From CAYFTL01 sp964346145 (lineage in GTDB: Bacteria > Bacillota > Clostridia > Christensenellales > Aristaeellaceae): a stretch of DNA of 23,466 nt. Below, piece by piece: positions 13,994 to 21,188 of this stretch; the stretch's first letter is position 1, and the number at the start of each line of letters is the position of its first letter. The notes under the pieces were generated by a model that searched no databases, was not told where the DNA came from, and saw only the letters and a program-made list of their open reading frames with translations. The translations under genes and the position numbers were made by a program. The stretch is from positions 1-23,466 of the forward strand of contig CAYFTL010000033.1 of NCBI GenBank assembly GCA_964346145.1, in the 5' to 3' direction.

Positions 13994-15013
13994 ATGAAAT
14001 ACTTTGGTGCTAAAAAAATTGGCCCAAAAAGGCCAAGCAAAATCCTGATTTTATCGTTGGCACTTATTTTGTTGCTACAGCTAAGCTTGGTAGGGTTTGC
14101 TGCAGAATACCCGGTGTTTGACACTTTTGAATACAGTGTTGGCGATGAAGTTAATGAAACTTTCGATATTAACAGCGGAGAGTCAGAAACTGGGATATCC
14201 TTGGTGGAACTGTCAGGAAACATTCCTGCAGGCCTGGAATCGGAAATTAGCTATAGCGAAGAGCAAGTAACGGTGGATAGCGGTGATGAAGTTTCAGTAT
14301 CCGCCCAGGTTCTTTTGACCGGTATTCCTACGGAAACGGGCACGTTTTATGTGAATTTCCATCAAACCGATGGGAATGGAAACACTTCTGTATTTGCTGC
14401 TGAATTTATAATTGCTGCTGATGAAGAAGCCGTGCCTATGCCTACTCCGGAGGAGGAAGCGGTTGATCCTATAGAAGAAGAGCCTACTGAGGAATCATCG
14501 GAGCCCACCGAGGAGCCAGCGGAGCCTACTGAAGAGTCAGCGGAGCCCACAGAAGAGCCAGCGGAGCCCACAGAAGAACCAGCGGAGCCCACAGAAGAGC
14601 CAGCGGAGCCTACAGAAGAGCCAGCGGAGCCTACTGAAAAGCCAGCAGAGCCCACCGAGGAGCCAGCAGAGCCCACAGAAGAGCCTGCGGAACCCACAGA
14701 AGAGCCAGCAGAGCCCACAGAAGAGCCAGCAGAGCCTACCGAGGAGCCTGCAGAGCCTACCGAGGAGCCAGCGGAGCCCACAGAAGAGCCAGCGGAGCCC
14801 ACAGAAGAGCCTGCAGAGTCCACTGAGGAGCCAGAGACTACAGAAAAACCCACAACGGAGCCTACCGAAGAGCCGGACGATGAGGAAGACGAAGACGATG
14901 ATGACGTGCCGCAAACAGGCGAAAGCAACACGGTAAAAATCATGTTGATCGTGCTTGGGGTCGCCGTGCTGGGGATCGTTATTGCGCTGATTGCAAAGAG
15001 AAGGCGTTCGTAA
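13994..15013 (+). CDS. Wall-anchored surface protein with acidic proline heptad repeats (sortase substrate)
   Basis: A 339-residue exported protein. A basic N-terminus and a hydrophobic stretch (about 17-35) end in GFA-AE, a likely signal-peptidase site. Residues about 37-145 form a compact beta-rich domain that I do not recognise (VFDTFEYSVGDEV, LSGNIPAGLE, VLLTGIPTETGTFYVNFHQTDG). Seventeen heptads of the EPTEEPA type (about 163-281) make a stiff acidic stalk, followed by an Asp/Glu run. VPQTGESN is the sorting motif, then a 20-residue membrane segment and the tail KRRRS. ATG at 13994 has GGAGGG nine bases upstream. The class B sortase at 11204 is the obvious candidate to anchor it. The function of the N-terminal domain is unknown; adhesion or wall binding would fit. 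Confidence 0.9.
   Translation: MKYFGAKKIGPKRPSKILILSLALILLLQLSLVGFAAEYPVFDTFEYSVGDEVNETFDINSGESETGISLVELSGNIPAGLESEISYSEEQVTVDSGDEVSVSAQVLLTGIPTETGTFYVNFHQTDGNGNTSVFAAEFIIAADEEAVPMPTPEEEAVDPIEEEPTEESSEPTEEPAEPTEESAEPTEEPAEPTEEPAEPTEEPAEPTEEPAEPTEKPAEPTEEPAEPTEEPAEPTEEPAEPTEEPAEPTEEPAEPTEEPAEPTEEPAEPTEEPAESTEEPETTEKPTTEPTEEPDDEEDEDDDDVPQTGESNTVKIMLIVLGVAVLGIVIALIAKRRRS
14480..14836 (+). repeat. Seventeen 21-base repeats encoding EPTEEPA
   Basis: Seventeen tandem 21-base units, all in frame. Variants are ESS and ESA near the start, EKPA in unit 8 and ESTEEPE in unit 17. Codon changes (CCC/CCT, ACA/ACC/ACT, GAA/GAG) occur in blocks: units 13 and 14 share CCTACCGAGGAG, which suggests past duplication of single units. 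Copy number may vary between strains. Confidence 0.95.
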
Positions 15014-15044
15014 AAATCAGATAATATATTTTGAAAACGAGCCG

Positions 15045-15084
15045 GGAAGGATGCTGCGCTGAATCAATCAGCCGGCATCCTTCC
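15045..15084 (+). terminator. Terminator of the surface-protein gene
   Basis: A perfect 10-bp outer stem (GGAAGGATGC with its complement) and a 5-bp inner stem (GCTGA-ATCAA-TCAGC), followed by TAATTTTGAGTTT. It starts about 30 bases after the stop. Confidence 0.78.
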
Positions 15085-15158
15085 TAATTTTGAGTTTAAC
15101 TTGTAAAGCTGGTAAGCGGGGCGTTGGAGAAATACAATCCATGTTCATTAGGTATAAC

Positions 15159-15187
15159 TTGAATAAAATTGAGAATCGGGCTATACT
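15159..15187 (+). promoter_or_regulatory. Promoter of the ABC exporter operon
   Basis: TTGAAT (15159-15164), 17 bases, TATACT (15182-15187), about 40 bases before the permease ATG. Confidence 0.72.
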
Positions 15188-15225
15188 GTATAAGATTGTA
15201 GAAACAGATGTGAGGTTTTTTAGAC

Positions 15226-15993
15226 ATGTTTTCGAGATTGAAACAACACGGCTTTTTGTTTTCGGAGCTGGTAAAGCGAGATTTTAAAAAGAAATATAAG
15301 CGCACGGTATTGGGTATGACTTGGAGCATGTTGTCACCGCTTTTGCAGTTGCTGGTAATGTGGATGATATTTAAAAACCTGTACGGCAGGAATACGCCCA
15401 ACTACATAACCTATTTGTTTGCCGGCAACCTGGTGTTTAATTTTTTTAAGGATGCAACGACCCAGGGAATGACTGCGCTGGATTCCAACTCGGCAATATT
15501 TTCCAAGATCAATGTGCCTAAATATCTTTTTTTATTTTCGAAGAATGTAGCGGCCACAATCAATTTTCTTTTGACATTGGTAATCTTTTTTATCTTTGCT
15601 GCTTTCGATGGCATCGCCTTTGGTTGGAACTTTTTTATGCTGATTTATCCGATTGTGCTTTTACAGCTGTTTAACATCGGCATAGGGCTGATTTTGTCGG
15701 CTTTGCACATGTTTTTTAAAGACATGTCTCACCTTTATAGCATCATTACGATGGTGGTCATGTACACATCGGCTATTTTCTATACGGTGAACAGTTACAC
15801 GGAACTTGGGCAGAAGCTGTTTTATTTAAACCCGGTTTACTGCTACATTACTTATTTCCGTGAAGTGGTAATTGGAGGAATGATTCCTGATTTGCGTCTG
15901 CATGTGCTGTGTATGCTGTATGCGCTGATTGCTTTGCTTATAGGATTTGGCATGTATAAGAAGTACAATTACAAATTTTTGTATTATGTTTAA
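15226..15993 (+). CDS. Polysaccharide/teichoic-acid ABC exporter permease (Wzm/TagG type)
   Basis: A 255-residue ABC-2 type permease. A cytoplasmic N-terminal amphipathic segment (LVKRDFKKKYKRTVLGMTWS) is the usual hallmark of the Wzm/TagG/RfbA group. About six membrane segments follow, starting at LSPLLQLLVMWMIF. The conserved late part VMYTSAIFYTVNSY...LNPVYCYITYFREVVIGG is typical of these exporters. With the ATPase 11 bases downstream it would move a lipid-linked polysaccharide or teichoic acid across the membrane. ATG at 15226 with TGAGG ten bases upstream. The window has no glycosyltransferase genes, so the polymer is unknown. Confidence 0.92.
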   Translation: MFSRLKQHGFLFSELVKRDFKKKYKRTVLGMTWSMLSPLLQLLVMWMIFKNLYGRNTPNYITYLFAGNLVFNFFKDATTQGMTALDSNSAIFSKINVPKYLFLFSKNVAATINFLLTLVIFFIFAAFDGIAFGWNFFMLIYPIVLLQLFNIGIGLILSALHMFFKDMSHLYSIITMVVMYTSAIFYTVNSYTELGQKLFYLNPVYCYITYFREVVIGGMIPDLRLHVLCMLYALIALLIGFGMYKKYNYKFLYYV

Positions 15994-16004
15994 GAGGTGC
16001 GGCT

Positions 16005-16751
16005 GTGCATATTGATATTAGAGATATCGCTGTAAAATATATGGTGGGCGATTTGCAGAACATAGGGCTTAAGGACTATGTGATTCAGAAAATTAAGGGG
16101 CAGCGGGATGTCAAGGAATTCTGGGCGCTCGACGGAATAAGCTTTTCCTTAAAAAAAGGAGATATGCTGGGGATTATCGGCAGCAACGGTGCCGGGAAAT
16201 CCACTTTGCTTAAAGTGGTATCGGGCATTATGCGGCCGACCCGGGGCGATATTTCAGTAGACGGAACTATTGCGGCGTTGCTTGAATTGGGTTCGGGATT
16301 TGACAACGACTTGACCGTGCGGGAGAACACCTATCTGCGTGGGGCTATGCTCGGGTACACCCGTTCATTTATGAACGATGTATACGCAGATATTATTGAA
16401 TTTGCCGAACTCGAAGATTTTCAGGATATGGCGTTCAAAAAGCTGTCCTCCGGAATGAGGGCCAGGCTGGCGTTTTCGATTGCCAGTTTGGTAGAACCCG
16501 ATATATTGATCTTGGACGAGGTGTTGGCGGTAGGGGATGCGGCTTTCCGCGAAAAGAGCGAGTCTAAGATGCTGGAAATCATCAACGGTGGAGCGATTAC
16601 ATTATATGTGGCGCACCAGACCGAGCAGATACGGCGCCTTTGCAACAAGGTTTTGTGGATTGAAAAAGGCAAGCAGAAGGCTTTTGGCGATGTGGACGAG
16701 ATATGCGATGCATATGTAGAGTTCACAAAAACAAAGGCTCGCAAGAAATAA
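16005..16751 (+). CDS. Polysaccharide/teichoic-acid ABC exporter ATPase (Wzt/TagH type)
   Basis: A 248-residue ABC ATPase. The Walker A loop is GSNGAGKST (59-67), followed by LLELGSGFDNDLTVRENTYL, the region typical of the Wzt/TagH group. The signature is LSSGMRARLAFS, Walker B is ILILDEVLAVGD, and the switch histidine is in YVAHQ. The extended N-terminal strand (GLKDYVIQKIKGQRDVKEFWAL) is also typical. It ends soon after the nucleotide-binding domain, without the C-terminal carbohydrate-binding domain of long Wzt proteins or the extra domain of TagH. Starts at GTG 16005 with AAGAGGTG upstream, 11 bases after the permease stop; the pair is one operon closed by a terminator. Confidence 0.93.
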   Translation: MHIDIRDIAVKYMVGDLQNIGLKDYVIQKIKGQRDVKEFWALDGISFSLKKGDMLGIIGSNGAGKSTLLKVVSGIMRPTRGDISVDGTIAALLELGSGFDNDLTVRENTYLRGAMLGYTRSFMNDVYADIIEFAELEDFQDMAFKKLSSGMRARLAFSIASLVEPDILILDEVLAVGDAAFREKSESKMLEIINGGAITLYVAHQTEQIRRLCNKVLWIEKGKQKAFGDVDEICDAYVEFTKTKARKK

Positions 16752-16756
16752 AGGAG

Positions 16757-16783
16757 AAAGCGAACCGAAGGGTTCGCTTTTTT
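16757..16783 (+). terminator. Terminator of the ABC exporter operon
   Basis: A perfect 10-bp stem (AAAGCGAACC with GGTTCGCTTT, loop GAAG) with the T-run continuing to 16783, five bases after the ATPase stop. Confidence 0.93.
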
Positions 16784-16804
16784 ATATTGAAGCTTTAGGG
16801 AGAA

Positions 16805-17547
16805 ATCCTCGCCGGCTAAGCCGGTGAGGATAAAAAATATTTAGATGAGAGGGAACCTCCTTTTGCTAAAATAAGTGTAGGTCTGCCAACCGTACTGAGA
16901 AAGCAAAAGAAAGTGTTGTCGTATGAACGATATGCAAAGTTTATCACATTCCAAGTAGCGATGCCAATATCATATAGTGTTCGCACCAAAATACCGAAGG
17001 AAAGAAACATATGGAAAAATAAAAGCGGACATAAGAGAAATTCTGCGAAAATTGTGCGTAAAGAAAAAGATAGAGATAGTAGAGGCAACAGCCTGCCTAG
17101 ACCACATACATATGTTGGCGCGTATACCACCAAGCCTGAGCGTTGCGCAGTTTGTAGGATTTCTCAAGGGAAAGAGCAGTCTGATGATTTTCGACAGGCA
17201 CACAATCCTAAAGTCTAAATATGGGAACAGGCATTTCTGGTGTAGAGGAAGGTATGTTGATATGGTAGGGCGCAATAGAACTGCGATGGCGGAAGACGCC
17301 CAAAGTTAGTTGCAAGAAGATATTGCAGCAGAGTAAATATCTTCAAAGAATATCTTGACCTGTTTACGGGTAGCAAAAATTCCAATGGATAAGAAATGGC
17401 CGCTTTTTAGCGGCGGCCTGTGATAGTATGCGATTGGCAAACTTTTCAGTGCCTCTTGAGGAGCTGGCCTGTAATATGCCTTTTTAGGGTTGTGCCGATC
17501 ACTTGCCGGAAAAAGGGCGCTGAAAGCGGTTGCCTCTTGAGAGGCAA
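16805..17547 (+). mobile_element. Decayed IS200/IS605-family insertion sequence
   Basis: A broken tnpA (16932-17392) is flanked by hairpins in the places expected for this family. On the left is a 12-bp stem at 16805-16831 (ATCCTCGCCGGC, loop TAA). After the gene come GCCGCT-TTTT-AGCGGC (17399-17414) and TTGCCTC-TTGA-GAGGCAA (17530-17547). Such elements have no terminal inverted repeats and use subterminal hairpins, so the exact ends are uncertain by tens of bases. The right edge meets the 3' end of the decayed URO-D gene. Confidence 0.75.
16932..17392 (+). pseudogene. tnpA: tnpA, IS200/IS605 Y1 transposase, broken
   Basis: Joining the pieces gives a protein of about 150 residues. The start MQSLSHSK is followed by TAG (16956-16958) where relatives have Trp, then RCQYHIVFAPKYRRKETYGK in frame. 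The HUH metal motif is in ACLDHIHMLA, followed by FLKGKSSLMIFDRH and KYGNRHFWCRGRYVDMVGRN. Where relatives have EYIRNQLQED with the catalytic tyrosine, this copy has EDAQS-stop-LQED, so both the tyrosine and the reading frame are lost. The tail EYLDLFTGSKNSNG lies in another frame and ends at TAA 17390-17392. Two stops plus at least one frameshift: the element cannot move by itself. Confidence 0.88.
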
Positions 17548-17557
17548 TAGGTCGTGG

Positions 17558-18611
17558 TTAACTAAAATAAAAAGCATATTTTTCCAGGGCGTCCATCAAC
17601 GCTTTTACATTGCACAGGGGGGGACCCGGATACCAGCCATAAATGAGCTTTAGTCCCCCTTACGGCGATCCCAGGGTTTTTACAATATGCTCTATGTGGT
17701 GCGTTACCTGCGCGGGGCTACCAAAGACGGTTGCCGACTGGCGATCAATATCCAATTCGATGCAGTATTTTCCCTTCAATTGCCAGCTAATCCAGCCGAT
17801 GCCGTTGACCAAATCCTGCAGGTTGATCACTTTGATTCCGGTTTCCAGAAGATCGTCCATCAAGTCGCGAATATCCCCGACCGAGTACATGTGGATGGGG
17901 ATGCCTGTATCCAGGGCGGGCTGCATCAGCCACCTATAGCTGGGCTGGATGTATTTCTTGAAGTGGGCGGGGGGAGAGCATAGGACCTTGTTGAATGCCC
18001 AGGTCTTCTACATAGCTCATGATGTCTACGCTGATATCAATGTAGCGCTAAATAATACTTTTGTTGAACTGTTCCACGATTTCGATGAGCCTCCACAGTT
18101 TGGGCTCATCATCTTCAAAGTCGCATAGCAAGTTTGTGTAGCCGCGCAGGTCGGAAAGTTGAAGGAAAGTGTGGCCGTGCCGCAGGCCCCGAAGCACCAG
18201 TTCGCCATCTTCGCGCTGTTTGTAGATGGGTTGGCGTTCATCTTCCCAGTTTATGGGTCCAATGCCCATGTATAGATTGGGATCGGGCGGCGTCTAGGTG
18301 GAAAACTTATCCCAATCGGATAAAGGGTGCACACAAACCGTTTCGGTCATGCTGTTTTGCGCAGTTCGCCAAATACAGCCGAAATCGTCCACAAAATCCG
18401 TGCCGGCTTGGGTGATAGGAACATAGGAGGGCGTCCAATTTTTGGGTGGCCGATTAAAGTTTGGAAAGAGGAAAGGATGGCTCTCCAAAAGGTCGAATAT
18501 GGCTGAGTGGTCGTAAGATTTCCAGCAGGAGGGGTTGACGGCTAAGGTGACCGGGATATAATCCGGCGTTTTAAAATAAACCGATCTGAAATAATTTTCT
18601 TTGGGTGTCAT
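17558..18611 (-). pseudogene. URO-D family (uroporphyrinogen decarboxylase-like/methyltransferase) gene, broken
   Basis: About 350 codons can be followed from ATG 18611 (MTPKENYFRSVYFKTPDYIP, SCWKSYDHSAIFDLLE) to TAA 17558. In-frame stops are at 18294-18296 (TAG, in ...DKFST-stop-TPPDPN), 18048-18050 (TAG, in FNKSII-stop-RYIDIS) and 17660-17662 (TAA, in TLGSP-stop-GGL). A frameshift lies in the six-base G run at 17969-17974 (C run on the coding strand): with one base less, GPMLSP continues into HFKKYIQPSYRWLMQPALD. The family includes haem-pathway decarboxylases and corrinoid-dependent methyltransferases; this gene resembles the latter group, found next to similar paralogues. GAGGTA stands before the ATG. 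It was probably co-transcribed with the intact homologue 28 bases upstream. Confidence 0.88.
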
Positions 18612-18639
18612 CCATGTACCTCGCGTTAAGGCGCAAGGC

Positions 18640-19878
18640 TTAGTAATAGCGGTCTATCGTTTCGGTGACAGTTTTGGCCCAGTTGATTAAATTTTGGGGA
18701 CGGAATCCTACGGTGCTGATATCCTTTAAAACAAACTCGTAGGGACAATTATTTTCGAGGCAAGCTTCTATGGTTTCGGCAGTCTCTCGAGCGACGACCT
18801 CTTTGTCGAACCAGCCGGCGACATGGGCAGGGTTGGGCTTGCGCGCAAACACGTAATCCTTTCCGAGTTGCTCGGCGCTTGAGCGGATATCGGCCCAAGG
18901 GCTGACGCCCACCTTGCGCATATTGGGGATCTTTTTTAAGTAGGGGATCACTTTGTCCAGCGGTTCGCAGCAGCCATAATAAGAAAGGGCGCAAAGATCC
19001 ATCAGCTGGCGCATATATTGCAAATCAAACTCTTCGTGCATTGCGGGGGATGCCGAGGAAAACAGCTGGGCCATGCCACGAAACCACACATCCTTGAGAC
19101 GAACCGATCCTCCATCGTAATCCTTGGCGGGGATTTCATCGGAGTAGGGCGGAGTGCAGTGAAGACTTGGGATATTGTAATCGAGCAAACCGAGCGTTTC
19201 CATTTGACGATATTTAGAAAGGCCGATTTCTGTGAATTTTTTGATGGTTTGGTGTATGAGTCGGGGGCGTTCCAGCATGTCGATCATGCAGTTTTCTACG
19301 CCGCGAAACCGGCTGATTTCATCCCAGGACGCATGATAAATTCCGTGTCCTCTAAGCTTGACCGGCAGAATATCGCCGAACAGATTCTGTGCTTGTTCGA
19401 TATTTTTGGCGTCGGTTTTGGGATCTGCGGTGATAGTAGGTAGGCGCAGCGCGTCCACTTTTTCGGGAGTGTCCAGTTGATCCTCGTATTGATGAGAGAC
19501 GATGTGATTGGCGGTATCGGTTGCAAGGATGGTGTCTTTGACCTCCAGGCCTATGCCGGTGGAGAACATGGACTTTGTGATGTAAAACGCATCTTCCACC
19601 ACCATGTCTACCTGAATGTACTTCCAGCGATATAGGATTCTGCGAAAGAAGGTTTCGATGGCGCGCGCCGCTTCGGTTTGACAGTGGAGCGCAAGTTGGC
19701 CGTCGATGTCCATCTCGTGCCAGGGAATTTCGTCGATCCAAACGATCGGGCGTCCCGATTGCAACCGGTTGTTGTTCCGAATACGGTTTTGCCGCTCCCG
19801 GTTGCGGTCGTCGGCCGCCAATTCGGCATATTTTTTTGCCAGTTCCCGCAATATGATTCGATCACTTTTATTGATCAT
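18640..19878 (-). CDS. URO-D family protein, likely corrinoid/methyltransferase-type, function unknown
   Basis: A 412-residue cytosolic protein that I place in the uroporphyrinogen decarboxylase (URO-D) superfamily. The context is a close URO-D neighbour, and the TIM-barrel-like order includes GHGIYHASWDEISRFRGVENCMIDMLERP (the conserved D-E-x-x-R-x-x-G region), LHCTPPYSD, SPAMHEEFDLQYM, YYGCCEPLDKVIP and KVGVSPWADIRSSAEQLG. CCEPLD recalls the late metal/cofactor strand of the methyltransferase branch (MtaA/MtbA-like). It is longer than typical UroD enzymes (340-350), and no haem genes are near, so haem synthesis is unlikely. AAGGAGG precedes the ATG at 19876-19878. A good promoter lies upstream. 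The substrate is unknown, and no corrinoid protein gene is in the window. Confidence 0.8.
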   Translation of the reverse strand: MINKSDRIILRELAKKYAELAADDRNRERQNRIRNNNRLQSGRPIVWIDEIPWHEMDIDGQLALHCQTEAARAIETFFRRILYRWKYIQVDMVVEDAFYITKSMFSTGIGLEVKDTILATDTANHIVSHQYEDQLDTPEKVDALRLPTITADPKTDAKNIEQAQNLFGDILPVKLRGHGIYHASWDEISRFRGVENCMIDMLERPRLIHQTIKKFTEIGLSKYRQMETLGLLDYNIPSLHCTPPYSDEIPAKDYDGGSVRLKDVWFRGMAQLFSSASPAMHEEFDLQYMRQLMDLCALSYYGCCEPLDKVIPYLKKIPNMRKVGVSPWADIRSSAEQLGKDYVFARKPNPAHVAGWFDKEVVARETAETIEACLENNCPYEFVLKDISTVGFRPQNLINWAKTVTETIDRYY

Positions 19879-19933
19879 ATCTTATCCTCCTTGCCAGCGA
19901 TTGGCCTGATTCGCTTTGTGCAATGTTTTGACT

Positions 19934-19962
19934 ATATTACCTGAATTTAACTTGCATGGCAA
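19934..19962 (-). promoter_or_regulatory. Promoter of the URO-D gene pair
   Basis: On the minus strand TTGCCA (19957-19962), 17 bases, TAATAT (19934-19939), about 55 bases before the ATG at 19878. Confidence 0.65.
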
Positions 19963-20138
19963 TGGTTTAAAACGCTAGCGAAGCGAGTTTTTAAATTTGT
20001 TGAGGCAAGCTATGTAAACAGGAAGAACACTCGTGATAGTTTCTTTCAAGTGGGCATTGTTCTTGGATGTGCAAGAGGATGGCAAGCTGATCGTTTTTGT
20101 TGTTGGGAATTGGCTGATTTTCCACCGACTCTGTTTTT
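19963..20138. other. Intergenic stretch without a visible gene
   Basis: Part of the 354-base divergent region between the URO-D gene and the GNAT gene. An imperfect hairpin (AAAACGCT...AGCGAGTTTT, 19969-19990) with T at the plus end may be a relic terminator. AAGAACA and TGTTCTT form distant half sites about 35 bases apart (20020-20060). Nothing else is evident. Confidence 0.4.
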
Positions 20139-20147
20139 GGTATAATA
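20139..20147 (+). promoter_or_regulatory. Extended -10 promoter of the GNAT gene
   Basis: TGGTATAAT gives an extended -10 (TGnTATAAT) without a good -35, about 85 bases before the ATG at 20233. Confidence 0.6.
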
Positions 20148-20232
20148 TTTAAAGGATTATAAGGCGGTATAATGCTGAAAAGCCTGCGGATGGGTAGGTT
20201 GTGGCCATGCTAAGGAAGGATAGGGGATTTGT

Positions 20233-20682
20233 ATGACGATTCGAATTGCAACGATGAATGACTTTGCCGTACTGGCCCAAAATGATAAATGGATCGATCC
20301 AAGCGCGATTGAAGGAAAGATACAAGACAAGCAAATTTATGTGGTTTACGAGGGCGATGATTTTGTGGGATGGCTGCGGTATGGTTTATTTTGGGACAAT
20401 ACACCTTTCATGAATATGTTGCGTTTGTTAGAGCCCTATAGGGGCCGGGGGATCGGCAACCGGTTGGTGTATTTTTGGGAAAAGGAAATGAAAAATAAGG
20501 GTTACAATGTTCTGATGACTTCTTCTGCACAAAATGAACACGCGCAGCATTTTTATGTAAAGCTTGGATATAAGGCGATCGGCAGTTTTACACTTGAAGC
20601 TGAACCTTTGGAAATAATCTTTGAAAAATACATTTCAACTTACTCCTTTAAGGATTTCAGCATTGCAGATTTTATGAAATAA
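20233..20682 (+). CDS. GNAT-family N-acetyltransferase
   Basis: A 149-residue cytosolic acyltransferase using acetyl-CoA. MTIRIATMNDFAVLAQ is the first strand and helix. FVGWLRYGLFWDNTPFMNML carries the central strands. EPYRGRGIGNRLVYFWEKEMK (about 72-92) is the pyrophosphate-binding motif A (R/Q-x-x-G-x-G/A). TSSAQNEHAQHFYVKLGYKAIGSF is motif B, with the usual FYxKLGY. Length is typical. The acceptor (amine, protein or small molecule) cannot be told. ATG at 20233 with GGATAGGGG upstream; a gene of its own. Confidence 0.92.
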   Translation: MTIRIATMNDFAVLAQNDKWIDPSAIEGKIQDKQIYVVYEGDDFVGWLRYGLFWDNTPFMNMLRLLEPYRGRGIGNRLVYFWEKEMKNKGYNVLMTSSAQNEHAQHFYVKLGYKAIGSFTLEAEPLEIIFEKYISTYSFKDFSIADFMK

Positions 20683-21124
20683 TAAAAAGGATAGGTAAAG
20701 ATGGCGTGAAGAGTGCTAAACATGCTCAAGGGGTACTTGAGTTGATTGTTGGCCAACATGGGGCATACTTGATCCTTTATGCTTAGTACGCCACTGAGTG
20801 CGACTGTATTTTTGGTGAGCCGACCGAAATAATAGGAACAGATAAAAAACTATGATGATGCCGTACATTGGAATATGGCTATAAACAAAGATATGGATTA
20901 ACACGGGCGGCAGGATGTAGCATTGCACCAGATTTTCCTGCAATGCTCTCCGCGCCGTTGTGCGAGAAAAATCCCCGGGGCGCTTGAGATTGGCCGCCGA
21001 TCTTGCGGAAAGGTTGGGCCCGTATAAAGAAAAACATACAAAGCTCAAATGAGAATATTTAGTTGAGGCCAAACATGGACTTACAAAGGCATCGGCAATA
21101 ACCGGAAAGGCAAACTGAGGTTGC
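20683..21124. other. Intergenic stretch with possible gene debris
   Basis: About 440 bases between the GNAT and CapA-like genes with no convincing intact gene. A minus-strand stretch near 20845-20945 looks like a piece of a sugar ABC permease (separate entry). No terminator with a strong stem is seen directly after the GNAT gene. Confidence 0.5.
20845..20945 (-). pseudogene. Possible remnant of an LplB-type sugar ABC permease
   Basis: In one minus-strand frame the sequence NLVQCYILPPVLIHIFVYSH is directly followed by IPMYGIIIVF. This closely resembles the first membrane helix of carbohydrate ABC permeases of the LplB/YtcP group, which read LLPxLxxFxIFxYxPMYGxxIAF. The expected continuation FKDF is missing: the frame goes on as YLFLLFRSAHQ without likeness to the family. 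If real, it is a small relic after deletion; chance similarity of a hydrophobic stretch is the alternative. Confidence 0.4.
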
Positions 21125-21153
21125 TTGACGTTTATATGGTTCTCTGCTAATTT
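21125..21153 (+). promoter_or_regulatory. Likely promoter of the CapA-like gene
   Basis: TTGACG (21125-21130), 17 bases, TAATTT (21148-21153) with TG one base before the -10 (TGCTAATTT), about 35 bases before the ATG. Confidence 0.6.
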
Positions 21154-21188
21154 ATATATTGATAAATTTATTTTGAAAAGAGAAGTGT

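Noticed and set aside
14480..14836. Regular 21-base repeats considered as a CRISPR-like array
   Set aside because: There are no unique spacers, the units are contiguous and all encode EPTEE in frame.
14362..14943. Long minus-strand open frame rich in SSVGSAG repeats
   Set aside because: It is the reverse complement of the EPTEEPA repeat. The plus frame has an RBS, signal peptide and sorting signal; the minus frame has none of these.
17660..18611. Three separate small minus-strand genes
   Set aside because: They join into one URO-D-type protein when stops and one frameshift are allowed, so they are pieces of one pseudogene.
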